The notes beneath the pieces are model-generated. The model did no database searches, was not told where the DNA came from, and saw nothing but the letters and a program-made list of their open reading frames with translations. A stretch of DNA of 64,000 bases from Eublepharis macularius (taxonomy: Eukaryota > Chordata > Lepidosauria > Squamata > Eublepharidae), in NCBI RefSeq assembly GCF_028583425.1, contig NC_072801.1, positions 57,489,766 to 57,553,765 of the forward strand. Direction: 5' to 3'. The position numbers were made by a program, and so were the translations under genes. This document shows, one piece after another, positions 51,040 through 61,502 of the stretch. Numbering within the stretch: position 1 is the stretch's first letter; each line of letters starts with the position of its first letter.

Positions 51040-51690
51040 GGCCGATTCCAGATGGGCACTAATAAAGCGAGTGCTTTCGCTTTTTCGCCGTTCAAACCCG
51101 TTCACACCCGTCATATCCCGTCCCATCTTACCTGCGCTTCATGGCGCCTTGTTGCGTGATATAGGCTGCCGGTGTGAACATCCGAGTACGGGTTTGCACT
51201 GTTCTCGACGCCCCGTCACCGCTCAGAGGCCTGCCCCTTTCCCCCCCGCCGGCCGATGGCGAGGCCATTTTTTTTTTTAAAAAACCGGGCGCAATTTGCG
51301 CAAGAACGGGAATGCGTTGGTCGATGTGCGAAAATGCACACTTCGACAAGGAACGGCAAGGAATTTCCATTCTTGCGTTTCTCCGTGGGGCTGGAAATTT
51401 TTTTTTGTTTCCCAGAAAACATTTATCGATGTTGCGAAACATCTCAAAAGGCGCACTTGCGCTTCTTCGCCTCTGCCATTACGGCCCACACACGTTTTTA
51501 GTGCTGCCGCCATTTTGTTCCTCTCAAAGAATCCCGCCACGCCACGTATTGTCGACCTTTGACCTGAACTCCCTTGCGCGCTGATTTGAGGAGCTTTGAG
51601 GGGCCCCATCCTGGGGACGAGAGAATTCCCAAATCGCAAGCACAGCAGCCAATGCCGGTGTTTGTTGCATACGCGGGTATTTGGAGCAGC
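51040..51690. other. CpG-rich leader of the Myb/SANT gene, transposon-like
   Basis: It begins GGCCGATTCCAGATGGGCAC, similar to MITE ends elsewhere in the window, and has short palindromes such as GCGCAATTTGCGC. It is rich in CpG compared with surrounding DNA. This suits either a CpG-island promoter or a young DNA transposon flank. Confidence 0.4.
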
Positions 51691-52359
51691 ATGGCCAGCG
51701 GGGGGGCAGTTGCTGGGAAGCGGGGAGTATCCTGGCGACACAGAGAGATTATGGATCTCCTACACTTCTGGGGTGAGGAGAAGATCCAGGAAGCTCTGAG
51801 AAACACCCACCGGAACTTGGACTACTTCGAGAAAATCTCGAGGCAGATGGCTGAGCGGGGCCACAAGCGGTCGGCTACAGAGTGCCGCTCGAAGACCAAA
51901 AACATGCGCCTGGAGTACAAGAAGATGATGGCACACAACGGTCGATCTGGGAACGCGCCTACAACCTGCCCCTACTTCAGGGAGCTCGACAGCATTCTGA
52001 GGGGGGATGCGAGTGTTAACCCAAAGCGGCTTGCAAGAAGTATTGTGCTGGAGGTGGAGGGCAGGACGAGGCCAGACCCGCTGGACCTTCTGGAGGGCTC
52101 TGAGGAGCTTTTCAGCCATGACCTGGTCACCATCAATGCGGACCATCTTAGGACGTCGACCCCTTTCCCAAGCGGTAGGTGGTGGCGGGATGGAGTCAGG
52201 GATGCTGTTGTGGGGGGCCATTCGGGCTTGGGGACAGGAGATCCATTCTGACGAATGCTGGCCTCTTTCCATTAACAGGGCACATTGGCTTCGAGGAAGA
52301 AGACCTCCTGGAGCACGGGGATGATCCTGACGCGACCTTAAGTGGACTGGCAGGAACAG
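51691..52359 (+). CDS. Myb/SANT-like (trihelix) DNA-binding protein, two visible exons
   Basis: Exon 1 is 51691-52174 and exon 2 is 52279-52359, with donor AGCG|GTAGGT, acceptor CATTAACAG and a further donor ACAG|GTGAGG, so it continues. ATG at 51691 has a good context (AGCATGG) and precedes MASGGAVAGKRG. Residues about 14-105 form a Myb_DNA-bind_4-type domain (WRHREIMDLLHFWG, ALRNTHRNLDYFEKISRQMA, ECRSKTKNMRLEYKKM, CPYFRELDSILRGD). The next part is acidic (GFEEEDLLEHGDDPD). Such domains occur in ZSCAN20/29-type host genes and in DNA transposons of reptiles. No zinc finger, SCAN domain or transposase is visible. The later exons may have been separated by the retrovirus beginning near 52.62 kb. 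It is unclear whether it is a host gene or the second gene of a transposon. Confidence 0.65.
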
Positions 52360-52619
52360 GTGAGGGGCCGGGTGGGGGCTACCCAGGCTGGCCTGGGCAG
52401 AGGGTGGTGTGGGCTCAGGGACACAGGCACTCTGTAGGGCGGGCCAGACTCTCCCCTCCCCAGGCCATGCCGTGATTCTCTGGTGCTGCATGGCTCTCTT
52501 CCTGGCAGCCATGACTGAAACCCCCCCCCCCGCCCTGGGCACAGGCCAGGCCCCCCCCCCGGCCAAACCGTGATTCTCTGGCCCACTGCCCCTGAGAGAA
52601 TCCCCTGCAAGCGCTGCCC

Positions 52620-54063
52620 AGGCTGTTGCCAAGTAGGCCCCCTCCCCTGCTTTGAAGCCTGCTATGAACTGTGCTAAAATTTCCTGCATTGCTGTTTTAC
52701 TGCTACACCAAAGACTGCTTTACACGTGTGTGTTCTGATACACGTGTCAGTTTCCTGCCTGCGTGTCAATTGCCTTGCTGCTGCTATAGACTGTGTAGTT
52801 TACTGACTCCATGTTTGGGTAACTGCACAAAAGGACTCTCTTTCTGGGCAGCCCTGCCCTGACCTATATCTGGAATTCCCAGTGTGTGTTTGGACTCTGT
52901 TACAAGTGTGCCCCGTGCCTGCATTGCCATCTGCCACGGACCGTGCCTGTTCCCTGCTTTGGACTGTGTTTTAAAGTGTTGGTTCCCCTGCCTCCATGGA
53001 AGCCTGCCTCATATGGGCCCAAGCCGCTGCTAGCAGCCGGGCGCCAGCCGGGGAAACCTCCAGCGAGCCTGGCTAGGCGCTCCCTGGTCAGTTCCCGCCT
53101 GGAGCCTCCCGCGGGCCGGTCCCCGAGCTTGCCCTCGCTACCGGGCAACCTGCAAACCAGCCCCAGCTATGCCCAGCCGGCATCCATGTTCTCAGGCAGC
53201 CAGAAGACCCTGGGAAGAAGACTGTTTTGGGAAGCCATTTCGGCGAAGCGGGCACACCACGTCCGCAGCGAGAGCCCCTCGCCCCGCTCTGCATATCTTA
53301 GGAGCCGCCCCGGAGAAGAACTAAGTGCCGACCATCCCAAGCACTTAGAGAATGCATCTCAAAGAAACCTCCGCATTCCAGAAGCTGATGACATCAGGAC
53401 AAGCCCTGTCCGCTGGAACATCCTTTCAGCCCACTTGGATTTCCCCCTCCCTCTTTTGTCCCCTCTTCCTGAGGTGTCACTTATCACAATCTGATTACCA
53501 AAGTGGCCCATCCAAGCCATTCAGTAGCCCATTAGACCCTTTGTTTTAATCTGTGAGAACCACCAAGTACAGCACCAGCCCCAGGGTACGTTTTGGGGTA
53601 TTTAAGCTGGTCTCCCAGACCACTCGGTGCCTCGGCCATTCCTATCCAGACCCCCCCTTGCTGTCCGTGGCTCAGGCCATTCCCTATCCAGACCTCCTTG
53701 CTGTCCGTCTGTGGTCCCAGTGCTGGCATTGGGCCACTCTCGCTGCTGCGTCTCTGCTTCGCTCCAGGATAAGTGAGTATTCCCCCTATCATCGTTGGGA
53801 ACCAGCTAATGCGAACGTCTCTGTATTTCCTACTCTGTATTTCTTAGACCTTGTATGTTCTTTGTATGATTGTGCAAGCTAGGCTTACGCTACACCCAAT
53901 ACACGTGTTTGGACCTTACTCCTTGTCTGCCTCTTTTTCACTAGAGTGTCTGGGATCGGGACCTCCGTAAACATAGGTTATGATCCTCGCTTAATATTAA
54001 TAGTTACAGACTGCTGCAGCTAATTCCCCATTATAATAAAGAGCAGTTCTGGTAACAGTTTAC
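52620..54063 (+). repeat. Retroviral 5' LTR (left edge approximate)
   Basis: A TATA-like GGGGTATTTAAG is at 53595-53606, the poly(A) signal AATAAA at 54035-54040, and the end is near ACAGTTTAC just before the primer site. A near-duplicate CCATTCCTATCCAGACC / CCATTCCCTATCCAGACC pair is at 53636 and 53678. The left edge, perhaps TGTTGCCAAG at 52624, is a guess without the 3' LTR. Confidence 0.55.
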
Positions 54064-54082
54064 TGGTGGAGAATGCGGGCAT
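54064..54082 (+). other. Retroviral primer binding site for tRNA-Ala
   Basis: TGGTGGAGAATGCGGGCAT is complementary to the 3' end of a vertebrate tRNA-Ala(AGC) isodecoder ending ATGCCCGCATTCTCCACCA (from memory). Confidence 0.75.
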
Positions 54083-54645
54083 AACCCAGTTCGTGTGAAT
54101 CCACGTGAGTCGACACGCGTGTTTTCAGCGAACTGACTTAGAGGAAAATTTTCCAGACCTCAGTGTAAAGAGCGCAATTTAGCTCAGGGAATTAAAAGTG
54201 TGACTGTGTGTGGCTCTAGCGAGCATTTCTATCTTGTGGGTTGGCTTTTCCCCCGTTTCCTCCTTCAGCCAGCTTTGGACTACTTGCCTTTTGTGGTGCA
54301 CCGCGAGGCCCTCCAGCCGTTATAACCGGTGTACTGTGGGTGAGGACCTCTGAACTGGTGAAGTTCCTGGCCACCTTCCGGGCCGCCTAAACGCGTCTAT
54401 GTGGGTGGGATCCCAGAAGTAGGCTCTATAGATTTATATATATCCTGAAGCAGCACATATAAAATTCTCTTCCGCCCTCCCCCGTCTCTCCTAAGTCCGT
54501 CCAAACCCCGTTCCTGCCAGCACTTAGGCTTCAATCCCCGCTCCGGAGGAAACGTGAAGGGATCGATAGTCCGTTTGTTTAGTTAGTTTAGCTTTGGGAA
54601 TCTAAAGCCAGGTTCCTGAAGCCCCGCGGCAGCCGGCCGCACCGT

Positions 54646-54830
54646 GCTTAAGAGTTTTAAGTTAGACTCTTGAGCGCTTTTCGCCTGAGAGTTTTAAGGA
54701 AGACTCGTGGGCGCACCTCGCTTGGGAGTCAGTGGGACTCTTGGGCACACCTTTGCTTGGGAGTTGTTAGAACTCTTGAGCGCTTTTTCCGCTTGGGAGT
54801 ACAGTAGATTTACTCCTGGGCACTTTTGCT
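54646..54830 (+). promoter_or_regulatory. Hairpin array in the retroviral leader
   Basis: Five successive small inverted repeats are seen: GAGTTTTAAGTTAGACTC, GAGTTTTAAGGAAGACTC, GGGAGTCAGTGGGACTC, GAGTTGTTAGAACTC and GGAGTACAGTAGATTTACTCC (one per roughly 40 bases), joined by TTGAGCGCTTTT / TTGGGCACA spacers. They may be RNA stem-loops for packaging or dimer linkage; this is inference. Confidence 0.6.
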
Positions 54831-55290
54831 TGGGGACTTGCAGAGGCAGTTCTTGAGCACATTTAGTCTTTTGGTCGAGGCTTGGAGACAGTTTAACCGT
54901 TTGTCTCTGAGCACGAGGCCTGGGGACACTTTGAGTTTAGTTCTTGGGCAGAGAGCTTGAGAGCATTGTAGCTTCTGAGCAGAGGCTTGGAAGCACTTCA
55001 GTTCCTGAGCAGAGGCTTGGGAGCATTTCTGGTTGCCTGAGCAGAGGCTCGGGAGACCCCTTAATTGCAGCTTCTAAGCAGAGGCTTGGGAGCACTTCAG
55101 TTTCCGAGCAGAGGCTTGGGAACACTTTTTGGTTTTCTGAGCGCATAGGCTTGGGAGACCCCTGAGCTTTGGTTTTCCGAGTAGAGGCTTGGGAGACCCC
55201 TGAGCTTTGGCTTCTAAGCAGAGGCTTGGAAGCACTGAGCGTTTTGGTTCTTGGGCTTAGAGAGCTTGAGAGCACCTTCTGAGCCAGTAA
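54830..55290 (+). repeat. Degenerate tandem repeat GAGCAGAGGCTTGGGAGCAC
   Basis: About twelve units of roughly 35-45 bases share GAGCAGAGGCTTGGGAGCAC or close variants (54960, 55000, 55040, 55075, 55100, 55180, 55215). They continue the theme of the hairpin array and end some 300 bases before gag. Confidence 0.85.
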
Positions 55291-55589
55291 ACTTTTCCTG
55301 GTCCCGTGGCTTGTAGGCAAGCTTGAAACGGGAATAGGAATTTTCCTTCTCCCCCGGTGGAGAAGAACCGAGTGTAAAACCCTTAAAAATCCCCTTGTGA
55401 ACCTAAAAGTAGAACCTTAAAACCCCCTGGTAAAAACCCTTGAGGACCTGAGGGAAGGATAAACCTCCCAAAAGGGACATAGAGAGGAAGAAGTTGTTAA
55501 AACCCTTGAGCAGCTTTAATCGCCCCACCCCTGGTATCGCTGATCCACTCTTTAACCTCCCCCGAGATCAGCCTTAAACGAAAGTAAAA

Positions 55590-57674
55590 ATGTACCGGGC
55601 AAACCCCACCGTGCCCCGCCTGGAGAAGTGGCTAGTGAAGAAGGGAGATTGCCCTTGGGAAGCCGGTTCCTTCAAGGGACCTGACCCGCTCCAGATAGTC
55701 AGAAGTGCCTTCCAAGATTTTTGTGAGAAAGAGAAGCCCAAGTCGAGCAAGAAGGACAGATACGGAGCTTGGGCACTTTATACTGCCTTACAGGACAGCG
55801 TGTCCCTGATAAATAAATTACATATTGCGCAGGAAGATAGTGAGCAGGAAATAGAGAGGCTCAGATTGGCCCAAGACAAAGAAAGGAAGGAGCTAGAGGA
55901 AAAAGCCAAGAGAGAACAGGACGCCCTGCACCTAGAAATCCAGAGTCTCAGAGCGAAACTAGTCGAACAGGAGAGAGACCATGAGGAGAAAGCAGTTGAG
56001 TGGCGCGCTGAACGCGTCAATTTCATATTGGAAAAACAAGGATTAACCACTGCCCTTCAGGACGCCCAGCACAAGGCTGAAGCGGCCTCCGCTCGTGCCG
56101 ATATGGCTGAGCATGCAGTAATCGAGGGACAGGAAAGAATTGCTAAGCTAACCCATGCCGCCCAGTTCATGGCAGAGCACAATCACTCCAAGGTAGCTTC
56201 TGCAGACCACTCCGCTTGTAAGAGGGAGCTAGAGGCCCTAAAGCAGCACCTGGGAATGCAGCAGGCCGTAATCTCCGCCGTGCATCCCGCAGCCCTCTTG
56301 GCCCTCCCCGAAGGTAGTACCGACAGTTGGTCACCTCCTTCGCCCCAGCCCGAGGAAGCTCCACAGCCCCTCCATCCGATAGCTACCAAAGAAATTGTCT
56401 CCACAGATGAGGATGGCAGGAAGACAGACCGAATAGTTAAGGAGACCCGCAATTGGAGGCCCGATGAGCTCCAAGCCATAGCGGACCGCATGGGACCCCT
56501 GAACCGAGACTCAGCTATACAGTGGTTCGCACACGTGACCATGTCCCAGCCCTCTGCCAGTGGCTCCGATGTAGCTCAGCTGGCCCGCCATTGTGCCAGC
56601 CCCGAAATAGTCACCTCTCTCAACGCATATATTTCTAACCGGAGACTAGCCACTCGCAGTCAGTATGGTGCCATGAAAGAGTTGTGCGCCTTCCTGTGGC
56701 CCACCAAGAGTTTAAAGGCCCTGTATATTGCAGAGTCTCAAAAACCCGGAGAGGATCCAGAGGCATATTTAGCCAGGAAACAGCTCCTAGCCGAACTAGC
56801 AGACGAGGTAGATTTAGATTTGAGCGACATGCCGGACTTCGACGACTTAGAATTCAGGAGGGCAGTCATAGATGGACTCAACAGCACCACTCGCCTAGCC
56901 CTAGCAGGAGTCGAGCCCGGGAGCATTACATGGGGAGAGCTGGAATCCCGCATCAGGAGCATTGCTGGCCTGTTGCGAGAGACCGGCGCCATCCGCCATG
57001 TGAAGTCCCCGGCCTCTCGTAGAAAGGAGAGCGAGCCGATAAGTGCAGTCACCTATGCCAACCATGGCCCCCACTCTCAGTACCGACCACAGGGACGCAG
57101 CCCGTACCCGGAGGCAAGGGGAGGGATCCTGAGGGGAAGGAGCAGTAGCTTTAACCGGGGAAGAGGGCCAAGGGACTACCGCCCGGGAGTTTCCTTTGCG
57201 CCCACCCCGAGTTACAGTTCCTCCTCCCAGCAGGGACCCCACGAGCCCCGATTACAGGAGGCGCCCCTAGCCCCTTCTCACTCGCGAGCATCACACCCGT
57301 ACAATCATCAGGTCTACCCGCCTCCAGATCAGTCTAACGCTTGGGGAGCATCGCAGGGCGACCACGAGGGCTACCGGGACCGCGGCAGCACGCCCCAGTC
57401 CAGGGACTCCCTCCGTTGGGAACTGTGGATGCGCCTCAAAAACATTGGAGCGAACATGGAGCTATTCGACGGAAAGCCCACGTCCGTTCTAATGAAGGCG
57501 ATCATGGAGTGGGAGGACCAGCAACAGCCCCCAGTACCTCCGTCAGCGCCCCCTTTACCGCCAGACCCTCCCTTCTCGAGTCCCCCGATAGCTGCGGTTC
57601 GGGAACGCCCGAGCCCCAACAACCCCTTTAGAGGAAGCGCCGCTTCCACCGATCAGGGTGCAGGATCAGACTAG
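55590..57674 (+). CDS. gag: Retroviral Gag polyprotein
   Basis: It is 694 residues. Residues about 75-215 are a charged coiled coil (EQEIERLRLAQDKERKELEE and following heptads). The capsid part lies near 285-475 (NWRPDELQAIADRMG, PGEDPEAYLARKQLLAEL, RRAVIDGLN, a possible major homology region). The tail from about 500 is rich in Arg, Gly, Pro and Ser (RGRSSSFNRGRGPRDYRPG) with no Cys, so there are no CCHC zinc knuckles. A coiled coil plus an RG-rich tail is a spumavirus-like plan, although Pol is not spumavirus-like. Gag would form the particle. It ends in UAG, followed in frame by pol. Confidence 0.9.
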   Translation: MYRANPTVPRLEKWLVKKGDCPWEAGSFKGPDPLQIVRSAFQDFCEKEKPKSSKKDRYGAWALYTALQDSVSLINKLHIAQEDSEQEIERLRLAQDKERKELEEKAKREQDALHLEIQSLRAKLVEQERDHEEKAVEWRAERVNFILEKQGLTTALQDAQHKAEAASARADMAEHAVIEGQERIAKLTHAAQFMAEHNHSKVASADHSACKRELEALKQHLGMQQAVISAVHPAALLALPEGSTDSWSPPSPQPEEAPQPLHPIATKEIVSTDEDGRKTDRIVKETRNWRPDELQAIADRMGPLNRDSAIQWFAHVTMSQPSASGSDVAQLARHCASPEIVTSLNAYISNRRLATRSQYGAMKELCAFLWPTKSLKALYIAESQKPGEDPEAYLARKQLLAELADEVDLDLSDMPDFDDLEFRRAVIDGLNSTTRLALAGVEPGSITWGELESRIRSIAGLLRETGAIRHVKSPASRRKESEPISAVTYANHGPHSQYRPQGRSPYPEARGGILRGRSSSFNRGRGPRDYRPGVSFAPTPSYSSSSQQGPHEPRLQEAPLAPSHSRASHPYNHQVYPPPDQSNAWGASQGDHEGYRDRGSTPQSRDSLRWELWMRLKNIGANMELFDGKPTSVLMKAIMEWEDQQQPPVPPSAPPLPPDPPFSSPPIAAVRERPSPNNPFRGSAASTDQGAGSD

Positions 57675-60600
57675 GGTTGCCCCGAGTCCCAGTCTCCCTC
57701 CGTGGGCATAGTTGCCAAACTAAAGCCGGACACATGGGGGAGACCGACAGTGAAGGCAGAGATCGGGACTCCCGGGGAAAAGAAGAAGCCTGCCACTCTC
57801 CTCATAGATACCGGAGCTTCACTTAATATACTCCGGCCCACCTTAGTTACGAAGGGCACCCAGACCCCCACAACCATGCAGCTCGCCGGTTTTGGAGGCG
57901 GCATGCAGGAATCCCAGGTCTGGCAGGATATCCCCCTCTCCGTTGGGAACCTGGCCACCAGGATCTCGGCATGCGCAAACCGGGGAGAAGATGATGGACT
58001 TTTGGGCATGCCATTTTTCCGTGCCGAGGGACTGACCATTGACCTAGCAAATGGGCTCCTGTGGCGCATCCCAGGAGGCCCAGACTTCGTTAATGCAGTC
58101 CATCGATGCGCAGCCCTCAAGGCCCCCCTTCCTCTCGCCCCCATCACAGGAGACCCCTGGGTTCAGGACTTTCCCGAAGTATGGGTGACAGACAAGGCCG
58201 AGTGTGGGATAGTGAAGGGCGCCTGCGTCCTGATTGAAGGAAAGGACCCCCCTCCCCAAAGACAGTACAAGTACCCAGCAGAAGCTGAGGCAGGGATAGC
58301 CAAGACCATAGAAGGACTCCTTGAGTGGGACGTCATACTCCCGATGCAGTCCATCTGCAACGCCCCATTGTGGCCAGTTCTAAAAGCAGATGGAGTGACC
58401 TGGAGAATGACGGTCGACTTCCGTGCCCTGAATGCCACCACCCCTCCAGTTGCCCCGGTTGTGGCCAAGTACAATGAGATCCTAACGGCCATTGCCGCTG
58501 GGTCCCGGTTCTACTCGGTCATAGACCTGGCCAACGCTTTCCACTCCATCCGGTTGCATGAGTCTTGCTGGTACAAGTTCGCGTTCACTTTCCGCGGCCA
58601 GCAATACGCATTCAAACGGACACCCCAGGGATTCCACTCCAGCCCCAGTATTTGTCATGCCCATGTAGTCCAGATGTGGGAACGCCTCCAACCCTCCTCG
58701 AGGCCCCACGTACTGAGCTACGTGGATGACATTTTGGTCCACGCCCCCACGGAAGAATTAGCCCGCCAAATCACCAGGGAAGTCCTGGAACTCCTCCGCG
58801 AGACTGGGTTCAAGGCAAGCAGGGAAAAGGCCCAATTGGTTCAGACCAGCGTCAAGTACCTGGGTCTGACCCTGGGACCCGAGGGTCGCACCCCGGATGC
58901 CCAGCGAATGGAGGTCATTTCCAAGCTGCCTGCACCCACCGATGTCCCCTCCCTCAGAGCCCTTCTAGGAACTTTTAACTTTTCCCGAGACTTCATCGAG
59001 TCCTTTGCAGACAAGGCTCGCCCCCTTTATGCTCTCCTCAAGAAGAACACCCCCTGGGAGTGGGGACCGGAGCAACAGACAGCCTTAGCCGAGCTAAAGC
59101 GCAGTCTGGCCGCAGCCCCGGCCCTAGCCCATCCAGATGTCACCCAGCCATTCTTTATTCAGTTAGCAGTATCAGACAAGAGCATAGGAGCCACGCTCAC
59201 CCAGCAGCAAGCAGGAACCGCTAGAGTAGTAGCCTATGCCTCTCGCAACCTAACTGCAGTAGAAACTAAGTTTAGCCCATGCGAAAAGACATGCCTTGCT
59301 CTGGTTTGGAGTCTGACCCATTGGGAATTTATCATAGGAGGTTCACGTACAATAGTGCAAACCACTCACACGCCTCTCAAATATATCCTGTCGGGAAAAA
59401 TACAAGACGGACAAGTCTCAAACGCCCGCATAGCGCAGTGGACCCTGGCCCTAGTCAACCGCGGAGTGGAATTCAAAAAGGAAACCACCGAGCCTCCAGC
59501 CCCCTATGGCCTATTGGTAACCGGGACCGAGCACGAGTGCCCCCTGGACCCGCCACCGCAGGTTGTCTGGCCAGTCACTTGGGGAGTCCCGCTAGAGGAA
59601 GCCCGACAGAACGGCTTCACATGCTGGTTCTGTGACGGCTCCTCCTTTCACGTTGGAGGCTCCCCCCGGACAGGCTACGGCGCCGTGCGAGTGAGCGACG
59701 CCCGTACTCTCAAAGGTCCAGCCCGCCCCCATTCCAGCCAAGCGGCTGAGGTGCAAGCGCTTCTGGCAGTGCTTGAGTTTGAGCCCCCAGAAAGCCCGCT
59801 TGCCATTTACACAGACTCGGATTGGACGGCCAAAGCCGCCACGGTCTGGCTCCCGGTATGGCAGAATCAGGGGTGGAGAGCAAGTGATGGGAAACCCGTA
59901 GCCCACCTACAGCTATGGCAGCAAGTAGCAGCACTCCTTCAGTCCCGCTCAGGCCCAACGCAGGTTACCCATGTCAAGGGACACCAGAAGACAAACTCAG
60001 AGACCGCTTATTGGAATGACCAGGCAGACCTCGCAGCCAAGGCAGCCGCCACTGAGAATGCTCCCCTACTGGAACCAGCTACCGATTGCCCCTTACACCC
60101 TGTCACCACTCGAGCACAAGCCCGCAGCCAGGCTCAGGGAACTACGGGAACACTAGACCTAGCGCAACTACAGCTATCTGACCCAGAAATAACTGACCTC
60201 CTAACCGCAGGGAGAGATCAGACAGGAAGACTAATGATCCGAGAAGAGGAAGGCATAGTTTGGGCAGTAGATGCAGCCGGCGAGCGCCACTGGGTAGTGC
60301 CACTGGAAGTCAGGGCCGACCTGATTCAGTTTGTCCACGAGCAGGGACACCGAGGCAAGGACCTGACTCTGGAAAGGGTAAAAGAGGTTGGTTGGTGGCC
60401 TGGCATGCGCACCGAAGTAGCGCAATGGGTGGACAACTGTCTGTCCTGCGCTATGGTTAATGCAGACCCCACCAGACCTAGAGCTCCCCTCCAGCATCAG
60501 AGAATTGATGGACCCTGGGCTCGCATACAGATTGACTTTATCGGCCCCCTTCCCCCCACTGCTCGCGGCAATCGCTACTGCCTCACTGTCATAGACCCCT

Positions 60601-61502
60601 TTAGCAAGTGGGTCGAAGCGTTTCCGTGCAAGCGCAACAATGCAGCCACCACCGCCAAACTACTGTTCAACAATGTCTTTTCAAGATGGGGCATTGTGCG
60701 AGTCATGGACTCCGATTTAGGCTCACACTTTATCGGAGAAGTTACACAGGAGCTTTGTAAAGCACTAGGCATCCAGCAACGGTTCCACATAGCCGGCCAC
60801 CCTCAAGCTTCGGGCGCCATAGAAAGAACCAACCGGACCCTCAAGGAGGCTCTCCGCAAAATGGTTCGCTCCTCCGGGAGAGACTGGGATGAAAAACTCC
60901 CCATAATCCTAATGGCCATTAGAGGCACTACCGCAGTTCACGGGCTCACACCCCATATGGTAATGACAGGGCGAAGAATGCAGCTCCCGGAAGCCTTCTG
61001 GCTAGATACGCAGCTCCCTTCTGATATGCAGCCCGTAGTGATTAATGACGCTTGGGTCCAAGACCTGCTCTCATCCATACACGCCGTCCACATGCAAGTG
61101 GCCCAGAAGTTGGGCACCGCTCAGAAAGATATGGACCGCAAATTAGGATGGGTCAGGAACCCCAGGCAGTGGGAGGAAGGACAGCTCGTTCTGTACAGGA
61201 AGTTCTCGCAGAAGGCGCATTCACTAGCAGCCAAATGGCAGGGCCCAGTCCCCATCACGAAAAGAGTCTCCCCAGCCGTCTATCAGGTAGCTATCCAGAG
61301 AAAGACAGGAGGCACTTGGCTAAAATACTTTCACGCCTCTCAATTAAAGGAATGGAAAGGGAAGCCGCTGCAAACCGCCCCTCCTGTGTATGACCCTGGG
61401 GGAGCCGCCACCAGCCCAGCCCCCCTCTGCCCAGTGATTCGCCAGATATCCCTTCACCCTGGGCCAGAGATACCCTGTATCCCCTTAGACCAGACCTTTT
61501 AG
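57675..61502 (+). CDS. pol: Retroviral Pol: protease, reverse transcriptase, RNase H, integrase
   Basis: The frame continues directly from gag after the UAG, which matches the read-through used by gamma- and epsilonretroviruses. Counting from 57702, the aspartic protease shows LLIDTGASLNI near 34-44. The reverse transcriptase shows WRMTVDFRALNA, SVIDLANAFHSI, TPQGFHSSPSICHA and YVDD near 339. The tether follows, then a true RNase H beginning FCDGSSFHVGG near 642. The integrase has a zinc finger (HEQGHRGKD, CLSC) near 878, Asp in IDFIGPL near 944, MDSDLGSHF near 1002 and Glu in GAIERTNRTLK near 1037. The separate tether and RNase H distinguish it from Ty3/Gypsy. Confidence 0.93.
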   Translation, partial: GCPESQSPSVGIVAKLKPDTWGRPTVKAEIGTPGEKKKPATLLIDTGASLNILRPTLVTKGTQTPTTMQLAGFGGGMQESQVWQDIPLSVGNLATRISACANRGEDDGLLGMPFFRAEGLTIDLANGLLWRIPGGPDFVNAVHRCAALKAPLPLAPITGDPWVQDFPEVWVTDKAECGIVKGACVLIEGKDPPPQRQYKYPAEAEAGIAKTIEGLLEWDVILPMQSICNAPLWPVLKADGVTWRMTVDFRALNATTPPVAPVVAKYNEILTAIAAGSRFYSVIDLANAFHSIRLHESCWYKFAFTFRGQQYAFKRTPQGFHSSPSICHAHVVQMWERLQPSSRPHVLSYVDDILVHAPTEELARQITREVLELLRETGFKASREKAQLVQTSVKYLGLTLGPEGRTPDAQRMEVISKLPAPTDVPSLRALLGTFNFSRDFIESFADKARPLYALLKKNTPWEWGPEQQTALAELKRSLAAAPALAHPDVTQPFFIQLAVSDKSIGATLTQQQAGTARVVAYASRNLTAVETKFSPCEKTCLALVWSLTHWEFIIGGSRTIVQTTHTPLKYILSGKIQDGQVSNARIAQWTLALVNRGVEFKKETTEPPAPYGLLVTGTEHECPLDPPPQVVWPVTWGVPLEEARQNGFTCWFCDGSSFHVGGSPRTGYGAVRVSDARTLKGPARPHSSQAAEVQALLAVLEFEPPESPLAIYTDSDWTAKAATVWLPVWQNQGWRASDGKPVAHLQLWQQVAALLQSRSGPTQVTHVKGHQKTNSETAYWNDQADLAAKAAATENAPLLEPATDCPLHPVTTRAQARSQAQGTTGTLDLAQLQLSDPEITDLLTAGRDQTGRLMIREEEGIVWAVDAAGERHWVVPLEVRADLIQFVHEQGHRGKDLTLERVKEVGWWPGMRTEVAQWVDNCLSCAMVNADPTRPRAPLQHQRIDGPWARIQIDFIGPLPPTARGNRYCLTVIDPFSKWVEAFPCKRNNAATTAKLLFNNVFSRWGIVRVMDSDLGSHFIGEVTQELCKALGIQQRFHIAGHPQASGAIERTNRTLKEALRKMVRSSGRDWDEKLPIILMAIRGTTAVHGLTPHMVMTGRRMQLPEAFWLDTQLPSDMQPVVINDAWVQDLLSSIHAVHMQVAQKLGTAQKDMDRKLGWVRNPRQWEEGQLVLYRKFSQKAHSLAAKWQGPVPITKRVSPAVYQVAIQRKTGGTWLKYFHASQLKEWKGKPLQTAPPVYDPGGAATSPAPLCPVIRQISLHPGPEIPCIPLDQTF

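Noticed and set aside
51277-51806. Several long frames on both strands before the Myb/SANT exons
   Set aside because: They are shadows in CpG-rich DNA; only the frame starting at 51691 has a domain and splice sites.
54937-55320. Minus-strand frame of 127 codons in the leader
   Set aside because: It is the translation of the tandem repeat and has no start context or domain.
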